A stretch of DNA of 64,000 nucleotides from Rhodanobacter spathiphylli B39. Lineage in GTDB: Bacteria; Pseudomonadota; Gammaproteobacteria; Xanthomonadales; Rhodanobacteraceae. Below the pieces are notes generated by a model. That model had not been told where the DNA came from. It did not search any database and saw only the letters and a list, made by a program, of their open reading frames with translations. Positions 44,330 to 52,607 of this stretch are shown piece after piece. Within the stretch, counting starts at the first letter, position 1; every line of letters begins with the position of its first letter. The DNA is taken from positions 1 through 64,000 of the forward strand of contig NZ_AJXT01000018.1 in the NCBI RefSeq assembly GCF_000264295.1. The letters are read 5' to 3'. Position numbers and translations under genes: made by a program.

Positions 44330-45840
44330 CGATGTCCCGGGTTGTGCCTTGGCTGATCCGAAGAAGCGTCGTCCGCATGCCACCAGCCGCCACCCAGCGC
44401 CTGGAACAGCGCGGCGGTGTCGGCGTAGCGACTGGCCTGTGCCTGCACCAGCGCGATGCGCGCCTGCTGGTAGCCCTGCTCCGCGGAAAGCAGTGACAGA
44501 TAGCCGGCGTAGCCGGTCTGGTACTGGCGCCGCGACAGGTCCAGGGTGAGCTTCGCGGCCTGCTCCGCGCCGGCCGCGGCTTGCAGGCCCTCGGCGTCGT
44601 GCTGCAACGCGGACAGCACGTCGGCCACGTTCTGGAATGCGGTCAGTACCGTGCCCCGATATTCCTCGGCGGCCTGCGCATAGGCGGCCTTCGCCGCCCG
44701 CTCCTGATGCAGCAGGCTGCCGCCCTGGAAGATCGGCGCAGCCAGGTCCGCGCCCACGCTCCAGAAGCCGGTGCCGGACTTGAACAGCTGGTTGATCGCC
44801 AACGCCGTGCTGCCCGCATTCGCGCTCAGCGAAAGGTTCGGCAACCGGTTGGCGATGGCCACGCCGATCTGGGCGCTGGCCGCATGCATGTTCGCTTCGG
44901 CCTGGCGCACGTCGGGACGTTGCGCGACCAGCGTCGAAGGCAGGCTCAGCGGCAACGCCTGCGGCAGCTGCAGGGCGGCGAGATCGAACGACGGCGACGA
45001 CGCCTGCTCCGGCAACTGCCCGGTCAGCACCGCCAGCAGGTGGTTCTGCTGCTCCAGCTGGGTCAGCAGCGGCGGCAGGCTCGCCCTGACCTGCGCCAGC
45101 TGCGCTTGCTGCGCGGCCAGCTCGAGCCCGCCGGCATAACCCTTGTCCCGCTGGTACTGCAGGATCTGCACCATGTGGGCGTTGATCCCGACCAGCTCGC
45201 GCGTCGCCCCGACCTGCGCCCGCAACGACGCCTGCTGCACGGCCGCGGCCACCACGTTGGTGCTCAGCGTGATGCGCGTGGCCAGCATCTGGAAACGCAC
45301 CGCCTGCTGCTGCGCCTGCAGCGACTCCTGCGTGCGCCGGTTGAGCCCGAACACGTCCGGCACATACGACACGCTGACCTGCGGGGTGAACAGGTTGTAC
45401 AGAAACGCGTTGTTGCTGGGCACCGGCGCCAGCGCGCCGGGCGGGTCCTGCTCGCGGCTGGCCGACATGCCGACGCTGACGCTGGGGTAGCGGGCGCCGC
45501 GTCCGGCCCGCGTGGTTTCGCGCGCCACGTCCAACGCGGCCTGCGCCGCCTTGAGGTCGGCGTTGTGCGCCAGCGCCTGTTCGACCAGTGCGTTCAATGC
45601 GGTGGAATGGAACAGCGTCCACCACTGCGCGGGAATATCCGCGCCGGCGACGAAATGTTGCGCCCGGCCGCCAGCCACGTTCGCGCTGGCCGTGCTGGCG
45701 GGCAGCGGACCCGCGGCCACGCTGGCCATGTCCGGCGCAGACGGCCGATGAAAATCGGGCCCCACCGCGCAACCGCCGATCGCCAGCGCGGCGATGGCCG
45801 CGACAAGCAGCCGCCCCGGGGAACGCACCCGCCCGAACAT
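44326..45840 (-). CDS. TolC/NodT-family outer membrane efflux lipoprotein
   Basis: 504-aa outer membrane channel subunit with a lipobox (AIGGC, about Cys24) followed by AVGPDFHRP, the NodT/OprM-type N-terminus. Two internal repeats of long helices end with the paired VAQRPDVRQAEANMHAASAQIGVA and LSLLSAEQGYQQARIALVQAQASRY segments. It is first in the efflux operon. ATG 45840 is chosen since it starts a good signal sequence; the open frame extends upstream. Confidence 0.88.
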   Translation of the reverse strand: MFGRVRSPGRLLVAAIAALAIGGCAVGPDFHRPSAPDMASVAAGPLPASTASANVAGGRAQHFVAGADIPAQWWTLFHSTALNALVEQALAHNADLKAAQAALDVARETTRAGRGARYPSVSVGMSASREQDPPGALAPVPSNNAFLYNLFTPQVSVSYVPDVFGLNRRTQESLQAQQQAVRFQMLATRITLSTNVVAAAVQQASLRAQVGATRELVGINAHMVQILQYQRDKGYAGGLELAAQQAQLAQVRASLPPLLTQLEQQNHLLAVLTGQLPEQASSPSFDLAALQLPQALPLSLPSTLVAQRPDVRQAEANMHAASAQIGVAIANRLPNLSLSANAGSTALAINQLFKSGTGFWSVGADLAAPIFQGGSLLHQERAAKAAYAQAAEEYRGTVLTAFQNVADVLSALQHDAEGLQAAAGAEQAAKLTLDLSRRQYQTGYAGYLSLLSAEQGYQQARIALVQAQASRYADTAALFQALGGGWWHADDASSDQPRHNPGHR

Positions 45841-45983
45841 CGCAGCCGTCACTTCGACGGCACCGGCAAGCGCTCGAACCACGGATTGTTCATGCGGAGG
45901 CGTCTGCACGGAAAGATCGGGGCCGCAACGATATAACGTACCAAGCCGTGGCGAAAGCCTGCAAGAAATTACGTCGAATCCGC

Positions 45984-46012
45984 TTGTCAATTGCGGACCG
46001 CCCGCCTAACGT
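45984..46012 (+). promoter_or_regulatory. promoter of the transglycosylase-like gene
   Basis: TTGTCA (45984-45989), 17 bases, TAACGT (46007-46012); the ATG lies 42 bases after the -10. The rest of the 213-base gap between the efflux operon and this gene holds only a weak TATATC -10 candidate for the minus strand. Confidence 0.45.
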
Positions 46013-46053
46013 GGCGCATCTCCCGGCCATGACCCGGACCGAGAACCCGCACC

Positions 46054-46722
46054 ATGACGGACCTTGCGTGCCCCGTATCCAACGGCTCCCCGACTTGGGG
46101 ATGGCTGGATCTGTTCGCCTGGAAGCTGGTGCCGGAACGACTCGGCGGCGGCATACCCTTCATCCAGCGATTCAAGGATGCGTGGGTCCGGCACAACCGG
46201 AAATTGATCACCTCGAACGCGGCGCAATACGCCATGCCAGCCGAACTTCTGGCAGGCGTGTGCTGGATCGAGGTGGGCGGCGATCCCGACTCCATCGATC
46301 GGGTGGCCTTCGACGTGCGCTCGTTCGACTGGAGCGGCCCGGACTGGATTGATCGGCACCTCACGGTGACCCATCACCCGGCCAGGACATCGTTCGGCTC
46401 GGTCAGCATGCAATTGCGCACGGCATCGCAGACCCTCGGCATGGACCCGGCCCGGATGTCGCACGCACAGTTGAGCAACCTTGCGGACTGCCTGCAGAAG
46501 GATGTGTTCAACATCGCGCTGGTCGCCCGTCACCTGCGCATGCTCATCGACCACGACGGACTGCAGACGCAGCCGCCCGCGCTGGGCATGGACGAGGTTC
46601 GCATTGCAGGAGCGCGCTACAACCGCGGCATCGGCCTGAGCCTGGAGCAGATCCGCAAGAACACCAGCTACGGCGATTTCATCGTGAAGTTCTGGCCCCG
46701 CTTCAGCGGTCTGCTCAAGTGA
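46054..46722 (+). CDS. lytic transglycosylase-like protein without signal peptide
   Basis: 222-aa protein. Its centre follows the order of SLT-type lysozyme folds: a helix with the probable catalytic Glu in GVCWIEVGG (about residue 73), then SFGSVSMQLRTAS, and ARYNRGIG near 190. There is no signal peptide or membrane helix, so it would need a dedicated export route if it acts on murein. It shares a GTGA junction with a small membrane protein gene. Candidate antibacterial effector; a cryptic phage-type lysozyme is the alternative. Confidence 0.6.
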   Translation: MTDLACPVSNGSPTWGWLDLFAWKLVPERLGGGIPFIQRFKDAWVRHNRKLITSNAAQYAMPAELLAGVCWIEVGGDPDSIDRVAFDVRSFDWSGPDWIDRHLTVTHHPARTSFGSVSMQLRTASQTLGMDPARMSHAQLSNLADCLQKDVFNIALVARHLRMLIDHDGLQTQPPALGMDEVRIAGARYNRGIGLSLEQIRKNTSYGDFIVKFWPRFSGLLK

Positions 46723-47027
46723 AACCGGCAACGACCCGACTTTTCGCCAGGATCGCCGCGTGGGCATTGTTCGCGTGGGGCGTGCTGGTGTTTCTGGCCC
46801 TACCCGTCCGTCGTTACGACTGGATGCAGCAGATGGATCCCTCGGTCACCGCACCGCCGGATGCCGGCTCTGACAACGGCGCGATGTTCGCGCTGCTGCT
46901 GCTGGCCGCGATCGTGATCAGTCAGGCCGCCCTGATCGCCACGGCGAAGTCGCGCCGGGAACGCATCCTCGGCATCGTCGTCGTCGTCGTGGCCATCGCG
47001 TTGTGGGCGTCCAGGCATTGGCGCTGA
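46719..47027 (+). CDS. small three-helix membrane protein, possible immunity protein
   Basis: 102-aa protein with predicted membrane helices at about 8-27, 53-72 and 82-97, and a short loop between the first two (RRYDWMQQMDPS). No family recognised. GTG at 46719 overlaps the stop of the transglycosylase-like gene (GTGA), so the two are translated together. This arrangement resembles toxin and immunity pairs, but holin-like help in export is equally possible. Confidence 0.6.
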   Translation: MKPATTRLFARIAAWALFAWGVLVFLALPVRRYDWMQQMDPSVTAPPDAGSDNGAMFALLLLAAIVISQAALIATAKSRRERILGIVVVVVAIALWASRHWR

Positions 47028-47073
47028 CCATCCGACGCCAGCTCCCGGACGGTGGCCGCATGCGGCAGTAGCG

Positions 47074-48564
47074 CTACAACCCTTTCGCCGCCTGCGCCAC
47101 CGCGCGGAACAGCGCGCGGCCCTTGTTCATCGTCTCTTCCCACTCGGCGGCGGGATCGGAGTCGTAGACGATGCCGGCGCCCGCCTGCACGTGCAGGCGG
47201 CCGTTCTGGATCACCGCGGTGCGGATCGCGATGGCGGTGTCGGCGTCGCCCCACCAGCCGATCCAGCCGATTGCGCCGGCATAGATGTTGCGCTTGTACG
47301 GTTCCAGTTCCTGGATGATCTCCAGCGCGCGGATCTTCGGCGCGCCGCTGAGCGTGCCGGCCGGGAAGGTGGCTTTCAGCACGTCCATGTAACTCAGGTT
47401 CGGCTTGGCCGTGCCCTGCACCTGCGAGACGATGTGCATCACGTGCGAGTAGCGCTCGATCACGAACGATTCGCTGACTTCGACCGTGCCGTTCTCGCTG
47501 ATCCGGCCGATGTCGTTGCGGCCCAGGTCGATCAGCATCACATGCTCGGCGCGTTCCTTGGGATCGGCCAGCAACTCGGCTTCCAGTGCCTGGTCTTCTT
47601 CGTCGGTGGCGCCGCGCTTGCGGGTGCCGGCCAGCGGGCGCACCACCACCTTGCCGTCCTTCAGCCGGGCGAGGATTTCCGGCGAGGAACCCACGATCTG
47701 GGTATCGCCCAGGTCGACGAAATACATGTACGGCGACGGGTTCAGGGCGCGCAACGCGCGGTACACGTCGACCGGTCGCGCGTTGAAACCCACGCTGAGC
47801 CGCTGCGACGGCACCACCTGGAAGATGTCGCCGGCGCGGATGTATTCCTTGGCCTTCTCGACCATCGCCTCGAACTCCTCCTTCGTGAAGGAGGATTTGA
47901 AGTCGCCTTCGTCCAGCGCGACCGACTGGGTCAGCTGGGGGTACGACGCGCCGCCCTGGCGCAGCCGGTAGACCAGCGCATCGAGCCGGCGCTGCGCCTC
48001 GGCGTACGCCTGCGGCTGCGACGGATCGGCGTGCACGATCAGGTACAGCCGGCCCTTGAGGTTGTCGAATACCGCCACTTCCTCGGCCAGCATCAGCAGC
48101 ACGTCGGGCGTGCCCAGCTCGTCGGCGCGATCCCACTGGGCCAGCCGGGGCTCGATGTAGCCGATCGTCTCGAAGCCGAAGTAGCCGACCAGGCCACCCG
48201 AGAACGCGGGCAGCTGCGGCAGCCGCGGCACGTCGTACTGTGCGCGCAGTTTCTCGATTTCGCCCAGCGGATCATCGAGGTGGCGACGTTCGGTGACCTC
48301 GCCCGAATCCTCGACCTCCAGCTCGTGGCCGCGCAGGCGATACACCCGCTTCGCCGGCAGGCCGATGATCGAATAGCGTCCCCAGGTGGCGCCGCCCTCG
48401 ACCGATTCGAACAGGAAGGTGTACGGGCCATCGGCCAGTTTCAGGTACACCGACAGCGGCGTGTCGAGGTCGGAGAACACCTCGCGCACCAGCGGTATGC
48501 GGGTGTGGCCCTGGGCAACCAGCGCGTCGAATTCGTCCCGGCTGATTTTGTCTGGGGAGATCAC
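47074..48564 (-). CDS. trpE: anthranilate synthase component I
   Basis: 496-aa chorismate-using subunit that makes anthranilate with TrpG. Visible are the LLES-like FLFESVEGG for tryptophan feedback binding, PSPYMYFVDLGDTQIVGSSPEIL, RPLAGTRKRGATDEED and SGAPKIRALEIIQELE. Start is GTG 48564. It stands alone: trpG is 27.6 kb away in the same orientation, and no leader with Trp codons is seen in the 73 bases upstream. Confidence 0.96.
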   Translation of the reverse strand: MISPDKISRDEFDALVAQGHTRIPLVREVFSDLDTPLSVYLKLADGPYTFLFESVEGGATWGRYSIIGLPAKRVYRLRGHELEVEDSGEVTERRHLDDPLGEIEKLRAQYDVPRLPQLPAFSGGLVGYFGFETIGYIEPRLAQWDRADELGTPDVLLMLAEEVAVFDNLKGRLYLIVHADPSQPQAYAEAQRRLDALVYRLRQGGASYPQLTQSVALDEGDFKSSFTKEEFEAMVEKAKEYIRAGDIFQVVPSQRLSVGFNARPVDVYRALRALNPSPYMYFVDLGDTQIVGSSPEILARLKDGKVVVRPLAGTRKRGATDEEDQALEAELLADPKERAEHVMLIDLGRNDIGRISENGTVEVSESFVIERYSHVMHIVSQVQGTAKPNLSYMDVLKATFPAGTLSGAPKIRALEIIQELEPYKRNIYAGAIGWIGWWGDADTAIAIRTAVIQNGRLHVQAGAGIVYDSDPAAEWEETMNKGRALFRAVAQAAKGL

Positions 48565-48594
48565 GTGCTCAATCCGTGGCTGGCAGGATCGCCG

Positions 48595-48600
48595 ATTGTA
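48595..48600 (-). promoter_or_regulatory. candidate -10 of trpE
   Basis: TACAAT on the minus strand, 30 bases before the GTG start of trpE; the -35 region (CACGCT) is weak. Confidence 0.4.
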
Positions 48601-48637
48601 GGGCAGAGCCGGCGACAGCGTGAGCGAACGGCGCGGT

Positions 48638-50662
48638 TCACAACCGCGGCCGCGGCATTCCGTGCAGGCGCAACGAGAACGCCACGCCGCTGCCGTCGTC
48701 GAGGTTGCGGGCGCTGGCCACGCCGCCGTGGCGTTCGGCCACCAGGCGCACCACGTACAGGCCCAGGCCCAGGTGCGGCGCGTCGCCGGGGGTGGCCTTG
48801 TCGCGCAGGCTGACCAGCGAATCGAACAGCCGGCCCTGCATCGCGGCCGGCAGCGGCGGGCCCTGGTTGGCCAGCTCGATCTCGGCGCCGTCGGGCGTGG
48901 CCGCCAGGCTCAGGCGCAACCAGCCGTCGGGCGGGGTGAACGACAGCGCGTTGTCGAGCAGCTTGTCCAGCGCCTGGGCGATCAGCTCGGGCGCGCAGTG
49001 CAGGTTGATCGGGCCGGCCGGCAGTTCGCAGGCCAGGCGGCGCGTGCCGATCAGCGGCCGGTAGGCCTCGGCGCAACCGCGCACCACCTCGCGCAGGTCG
49101 ACATCCTCCGGCTCCGCCGCGGTGATCGAGCGCTCCATCCGGCTCGACTCGCTCATCGCGCGCACCAGCGCGCCCAGCCGCGCCACGCCGTCGCGGGCGC
49201 GCGCCAGGTAGGGCTGCGCGTCGGCGGGCAGGCGGTCCTGCGCCTGCAGGGCGTGTTCGAGGTTGTCCAGCGAGGACTTCACGATCGCCAGCGGCGTGTT
49301 CAGTTCGTGCGAGAGTTTCGAGGCCAGCGTGCGCAGGTAGTCGGTATAGCTGCCGACCACCTCGAACAGCCGCTCGAAGCTGCGGGCCAGGTCGCCGATC
49401 TCGTCCGGCGCGTCGGTCATCGGGAACTTGCCGCTGTCGAAAAGGCCGTCCAGACGTCCATCGTTGAACTGGGCGCGCTCGGCCGCGTTGCGCAGGCGAC
49501 CCAGCCGCAGGCTCAGCCGCGTGGCGAACCACAGCAGGATGCCGCCGGCCACCAGCAGTACGCCGAAGCTGGTCAGCAACAGGCCGAGCAGGGCACGGTT
49601 GGCCAGCAACGGCACGGTGCGGCTGGGCTGTTCCAGCAGCAGCACGCCATCGACCTTGCCGGCCCGCTCGATCGGTACCGCGGCGGCCAGCACCACGCTG
49701 CCGCGCTCCTCGCCGCTGCGCCACACCGTGGCGGGCTGTCCGCCTGCGGCGCGGCGCACTTCGCCGCTGTCCAGCCGCGGCACGTCCTGCGCCCACAGGT
49801 TGGCATCCTCAAGGCGGTTGGCCAGCAGCGAGCGATAGACCAGCGCGGCGAACCAGCCCGGCTGGCCATCGCTGCCCGGCAAGGTGTTCAACCTTCCGCT
49901 GCGCCCCAGCAACCAGCCCTGCGGCGCCAGCACGCGCGCCTGCACCTGGTCGGGCACCAGTTGGGCCAGTTCGCCGGACAACTTGTCCGAGTAGTCGAGC
50001 AGCGGGCGCGTGTCGGCTGCCATGCGGTCGCCGCCGGCCGTCGCGTCGTAGATGCCGACACCAAGGCGGCGCAAGGCGAGGCTGCGTGGCAACCGCAGTT
50101 CGACACGGTAGCCGCTGCCATCCTCCTGCCATTGCGCGGGGATCATTTCGGGCAGGCCGTCGACCGGCGGATCGAGCGGGCGCGCCGCCAGCGCACCGGG
50201 CGCCGCGCTGGCCACCAGGTAGCGGCGCTGGCCGTTCGCATTGCCCAGCGCCAGGATCAGGTGGTCGGCCGCCAGCGCGTTCGCATCATCGGCATCGGCA
50301 CGCGTGCGACGGGTGTCGCGCACGTCGGCATACAGGTACAGCCAGTTGTCGTCGCCCGCCAGCAGCAGCTTGCCGTGCGACCCCAGCGACTGGCTCCACG
50401 GCGTCAGCGGCGCCCAGTCGTCACCGTAGCCATCGACGGTGATCGGTTGCGCGCTCGATTCCACGTACCAGTTGCTGGCGCTCACCGGCGGCAGCGCGCC
50501 GGTCACCACCAGGCTGCGCGCCACCGCATTGGCCGAGGCCAGCAGGGCTTGCGCCTGGCCCTCGCGCAGCAGCGTTTCCATCTGCCGCACGTACAGCCAG
50601 CCCGCGATCGGCAGGGCCAGCGTGCACAGCGCAACCAGCAGCAGTTTGCGGCGCAGGCTCAT
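48638..50662 (-). CDS. pdsS: proteobacterial dedicated sortase system histidine kinase PdsS
   Basis: 674-aa sensor kinase. TM1 is at 7-25, a large periplasmic sensing region spans about 30-355, TM2 about 358-380, then a linker/HAMP-like region, HisKA with phosphorylated H452 (SHELNTPLAIVKSSL), and an HATPase domain with N box LLDNALSF and G box GLGLYVVRLVAERHGG. The long sensor and the neighbouring PdsR, sortase and sortase target identify it as the kinase of the dedicated sortase system (TIGR03785 type). It presumably senses envelope state and phosphorylates PdsR. Confidence 0.85.
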   Translation of the reverse strand: MSLRRKLLLVALCTLALPIAGWLYVRQMETLLREGQAQALLASANAVARSLVVTGALPPVSASNWYVESSAQPITVDGYGDDWAPLTPWSQSLGSHGKLLLAGDDNWLYLYADVRDTRRTRADADDANALAADHLILALGNANGQRRYLVASAAPGALAARPLDPPVDGLPEMIPAQWQEDGSGYRVELRLPRSLALRRLGVGIYDATAGGDRMAADTRPLLDYSDKLSGELAQLVPDQVQARVLAPQGWLLGRSGRLNTLPGSDGQPGWFAALVYRSLLANRLEDANLWAQDVPRLDSGEVRRAAGGQPATVWRSGEERGSVVLAAAVPIERAGKVDGVLLLEQPSRTVPLLANRALLGLLLTSFGVLLVAGGILLWFATRLSLRLGRLRNAAERAQFNDGRLDGLFDSGKFPMTDAPDEIGDLARSFERLFEVVGSYTDYLRTLASKLSHELNTPLAIVKSSLDNLEHALQAQDRLPADAQPYLARARDGVARLGALVRAMSESSRMERSITAAEPEDVDLREVVRGCAEAYRPLIGTRRLACELPAGPINLHCAPELIAQALDKLLDNALSFTPPDGWLRLSLAATPDGAEIELANQGPPLPAAMQGRLFDSLVSLRDKATPGDAPHLGLGLYVVRLVAERHGGVASARNLDDGSGVAFSLRLHGMPRPRL

Positions 50663-50689
50663 CGGAGCGGTCGATCAGGGCGAGGAAGA

Positions 50690-51268
50690 TCAGGGTGCAT
50701 GCGTGGCCGGTGCCGCGGTGTCCTTCATCCAGCGGCTGGCCACCACCACGCGCATGAAGTCATCGAGCAGCGCCTGGCGCGCGGGATCGGCATCGTCGAA
50801 GGCCATCGACCAGCTCAGCCGCACGCCGCTGGCGGCGCCGGGGTCGCAGAACACCAGCACGTCGTCGACGTGGTCGCTGCCTTCGTACACCGAAGCCTCG
50901 CACGGCATCGCCGGATGGCGCACGACGAAGGTGGAGGCCTTGCCGGCCGGGTCGTGCTGCAGGTAGCGCTTGCGATCGGCCTGCACTTCATCGGCCAGCG
51001 TACCCAGCTCGCGCGGCCACACGTTGAGCACCATCACCCGCTGCGGCTTGCCGCTCCATTCGCCCTGGTACAGCACCGCATTGACGCCGATGGCGCGGGC
51101 GTAGGTGCAGCAGTCGCGCGTCCAGCCGGCCGGCGTGGCCACGCTGATCGCCCATGCGGGCGCGCTGCCGTCGCGGGCGCCGCGGGCCAGCACGTCATCC
51201 GTCGGCGTCGCGGCCTGCGCCAGCGTGGCCCATCCGCACCACGCCACGACCAGCCATGCGCCACGCAT
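50690..51268 (-). CDS. exported protein of unknown function in the sortase-system operon
   Basis: 192-aa protein with a signal peptide (about 1-18, ending AQA) and five cysteines in the mature part (DCCTYAR, MPCEA and VFCDP), suggesting disulfides. No family recognised. It overlaps the pdsR stop by one base and precedes pdsS by 27 bases, so it is co-expressed with the two-component pair and could be its periplasmic sensor partner. Confidence 0.7.
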   Translation of the reverse strand: MRGAWLVVAWCGWATLAQAATPTDDVLARGARDGSAPAWAISVATPAGWTRDCCTYARAIGVNAVLYQGEWSGKPQRVMVLNVWPRELGTLADEVQADRKRYLQHDPAGKASTFVVRHPAMPCEASVYEGSDHVDDVLVFCDPGAASGVRLSWSMAFDDADPARQALLDDFMRVVVASRWMKDTAAPATHAP

Positions 51269-51957
51269 CACGGCTTCCACCGGTAGCCCACGCCGTGCAC
51301 GGTCTCGATCGCGTCGAACTCCGGCGCCACCGCGATGAACTTCTTGCGGATGCGCTTGATGTGCGAGGTGATGGTGGCGTCGTCCACGACGAGTTCCGCC
51401 TCGCGCATCAGCTGGTCGCGGTTCTTCACGTGGCCGGGGAAGCGGATCAGCGTGTGCACCATCCAGAACTCGGTGACGGTGAGCGGGATCTCCTCGTCGT
51501 TCCAGGTGATCCGCATGCGCTCGGATTCCAGCTTCAGCGGGCCGTGCTCGATCACCGTCTCGCTGGAAGCCGGCGCCTTCAGCGATTCGATGCGGCGGAA
51601 CAGCGCGGCGATGCGCGCGGCCAGCTGGTGCAGGCTGGTGTCCTTGCTGAGGTAGTCGTCGGCGCCCAGGCGCAGGCCGGAGATCACGTCGAAATCCGAA
51701 TCGCGCGCGGTGAGGAAGATCAGCGGCAGCGTCGAGGATTTCGCGCGCAGCTCGCGGCACAGGTCGAAACCGCCTTCCGGCTCGTCGCCCAGGCCGATGT
51801 CGATGATCACCAGCTCGGGCAGCTTCATCGCGAATGCGCTGGACGCCTCCTGGCGCGAGCCGTAGCCCCGCGCGTCGTAGCCGAAGCGGTTCAGCGCCTC
51901 GACGTAGTTGGCGCGGATCAACGGTTCGTCTTCGACGATGGCAATGCTGCGGCCCAT
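51268..51957 (-). CDS. pdsR: dedicated sortase system response regulator PdsR
   Basis: 229-aa OmpR-type regulator: receiver domain with phospho-acceptor D53 (VIIDIGLG), TAR switch and K near 105 (YLSKD), and a C-terminal winged helix (about 140-229) ending in VHGVGYRWKP. The insertion GLGDEPEGGFDLCRELR and the neighbours match PdsR of the dedicated sortase system. RBS GAAGGGAA precedes the ATG. It is first in the pdsR-unknown-pdsS unit. Confidence 0.88.
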   Translation of the reverse strand: MGRSIAIVEDEPLIRANYVEALNRFGYDARGYGSRQEASSAFAMKLPELVIIDIGLGDEPEGGFDLCRELRAKSSTLPLIFLTARDSDFDVISGLRLGADDYLSKDTSLHQLAARIAALFRRIESLKAPASSETVIEHGPLKLESERMRITWNDEEIPLTVTEFWMVHTLIRFPGHVKNRDQLMREAELVVDDATITSHIKRIRKKFIAVAPEFDAIETVHGVGYRWKP

Positions 51958-52131
51958 GATGCGTTCCCTTCGAATGGTGGGCGCAGCGTGCTATGCGAAG
52001 CACCCGGACGCAAGCCATCGGCGACGAATGCCCGCGTTTTGCCACAAGCGAACGGCAAACCGGCCGCTCGCCGCCGCCGCACGCGCCGCCACCGGCGTTT
52101 TGATGGAGTCGCCCCCCCGACGAGAAAACTC

Positions 52132-52245
52132 ATGAAACTCGATACCGACCCGCGCGACGCGAATGCCGAACTGCACGGCTTCGAACCGCTGCGCATCACC
52201 CTGGCGCTGGGCGCCCTGCTGCTGGGCTTGCTGCTCGGCATCTGA
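52132..52245 (+). CDS. small single-pass membrane protein
   Basis: Possible 37-aa product, MKLDTDPRDANAELHGFEPL followed by one hydrophobic helix (ITLALGALLLGLLLGI). The Shine-Dalgarno (CGAGAAAA) is weak. It lies 28 bases before another small frame, upstream of the sortase-target gene, in the divergent region from pdsR. Support is only its composition and position. Confidence 0.4.
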   Translation: MKLDTDPRDANAELHGFEPLRITLALGALLLGLLLGI

Positions 52246-52273
52246 TGCTCCACCCCTGATTCGGGAGACTGTC

Positions 52274-52405
52274 ATGACCCTCCACCGATTCCCCCTGTTC
52301 CGCCTGCTTCCGCCCGCCGTGGAAGGCACTGGCACGTTCGCTGCGCAGGGAAGCGCAGCGGGCGTTGGCCAGGACGAGCCCGACGCGGACTGGCAACCGC
52401 TTTAG
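52274..52405 (+). CDS. small 43-residue protein of unknown function
   Basis: Frame of 43 aa beginning MTLHRFPLFRLLPPAVEG and ending in an acidic tail (DEPDADWQPL). GGGAG sits 7 bases before the ATG. A rho-independent terminator follows 40 bases after the stop, which supports a real short transcript. No family recognised. Confidence 0.4.
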   Translation: MTLHRFPLFRLLPPAVEGTGTFAAQGSAAGVGQDEPDADWQPL

Positions 52406-52446
52406 TTCCGGCCTCCCCTGTTCCGTCCGACATGGTGGTTCCTTGT

Positions 52447-52471
52447 CCCCTCCTCGCGAGGGGATTTTTTT
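52447..52471 (+). terminator. terminator after the small genes upstream of the sortase target
   Basis: CCCCTC-CTCGC-GAGGGG then A and seven T. It ends the short transcript of 52.1-52.4 kb and isolates it from the sortase-target gene. Confidence 0.85.
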
Positions 52472-52607
52472 GTCCGTAGCGCCTGCCATCGTTCTGCCCC
52501 GATTGCGCCGCAAGCCGCCGCATTCCCGACGCGGCCCGCGCCGCGCCGGATGCGGCAATGCAGCCGTAGCACCCGCCAACAACCCCGCCAACGACCAAGG
52601 GACGGCC

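Noticed and set aside
48565..48637. Tryptophan attenuator before trpE
   Set aside because: No short leader with tandem Trp codons and no alternative hairpins were seen.
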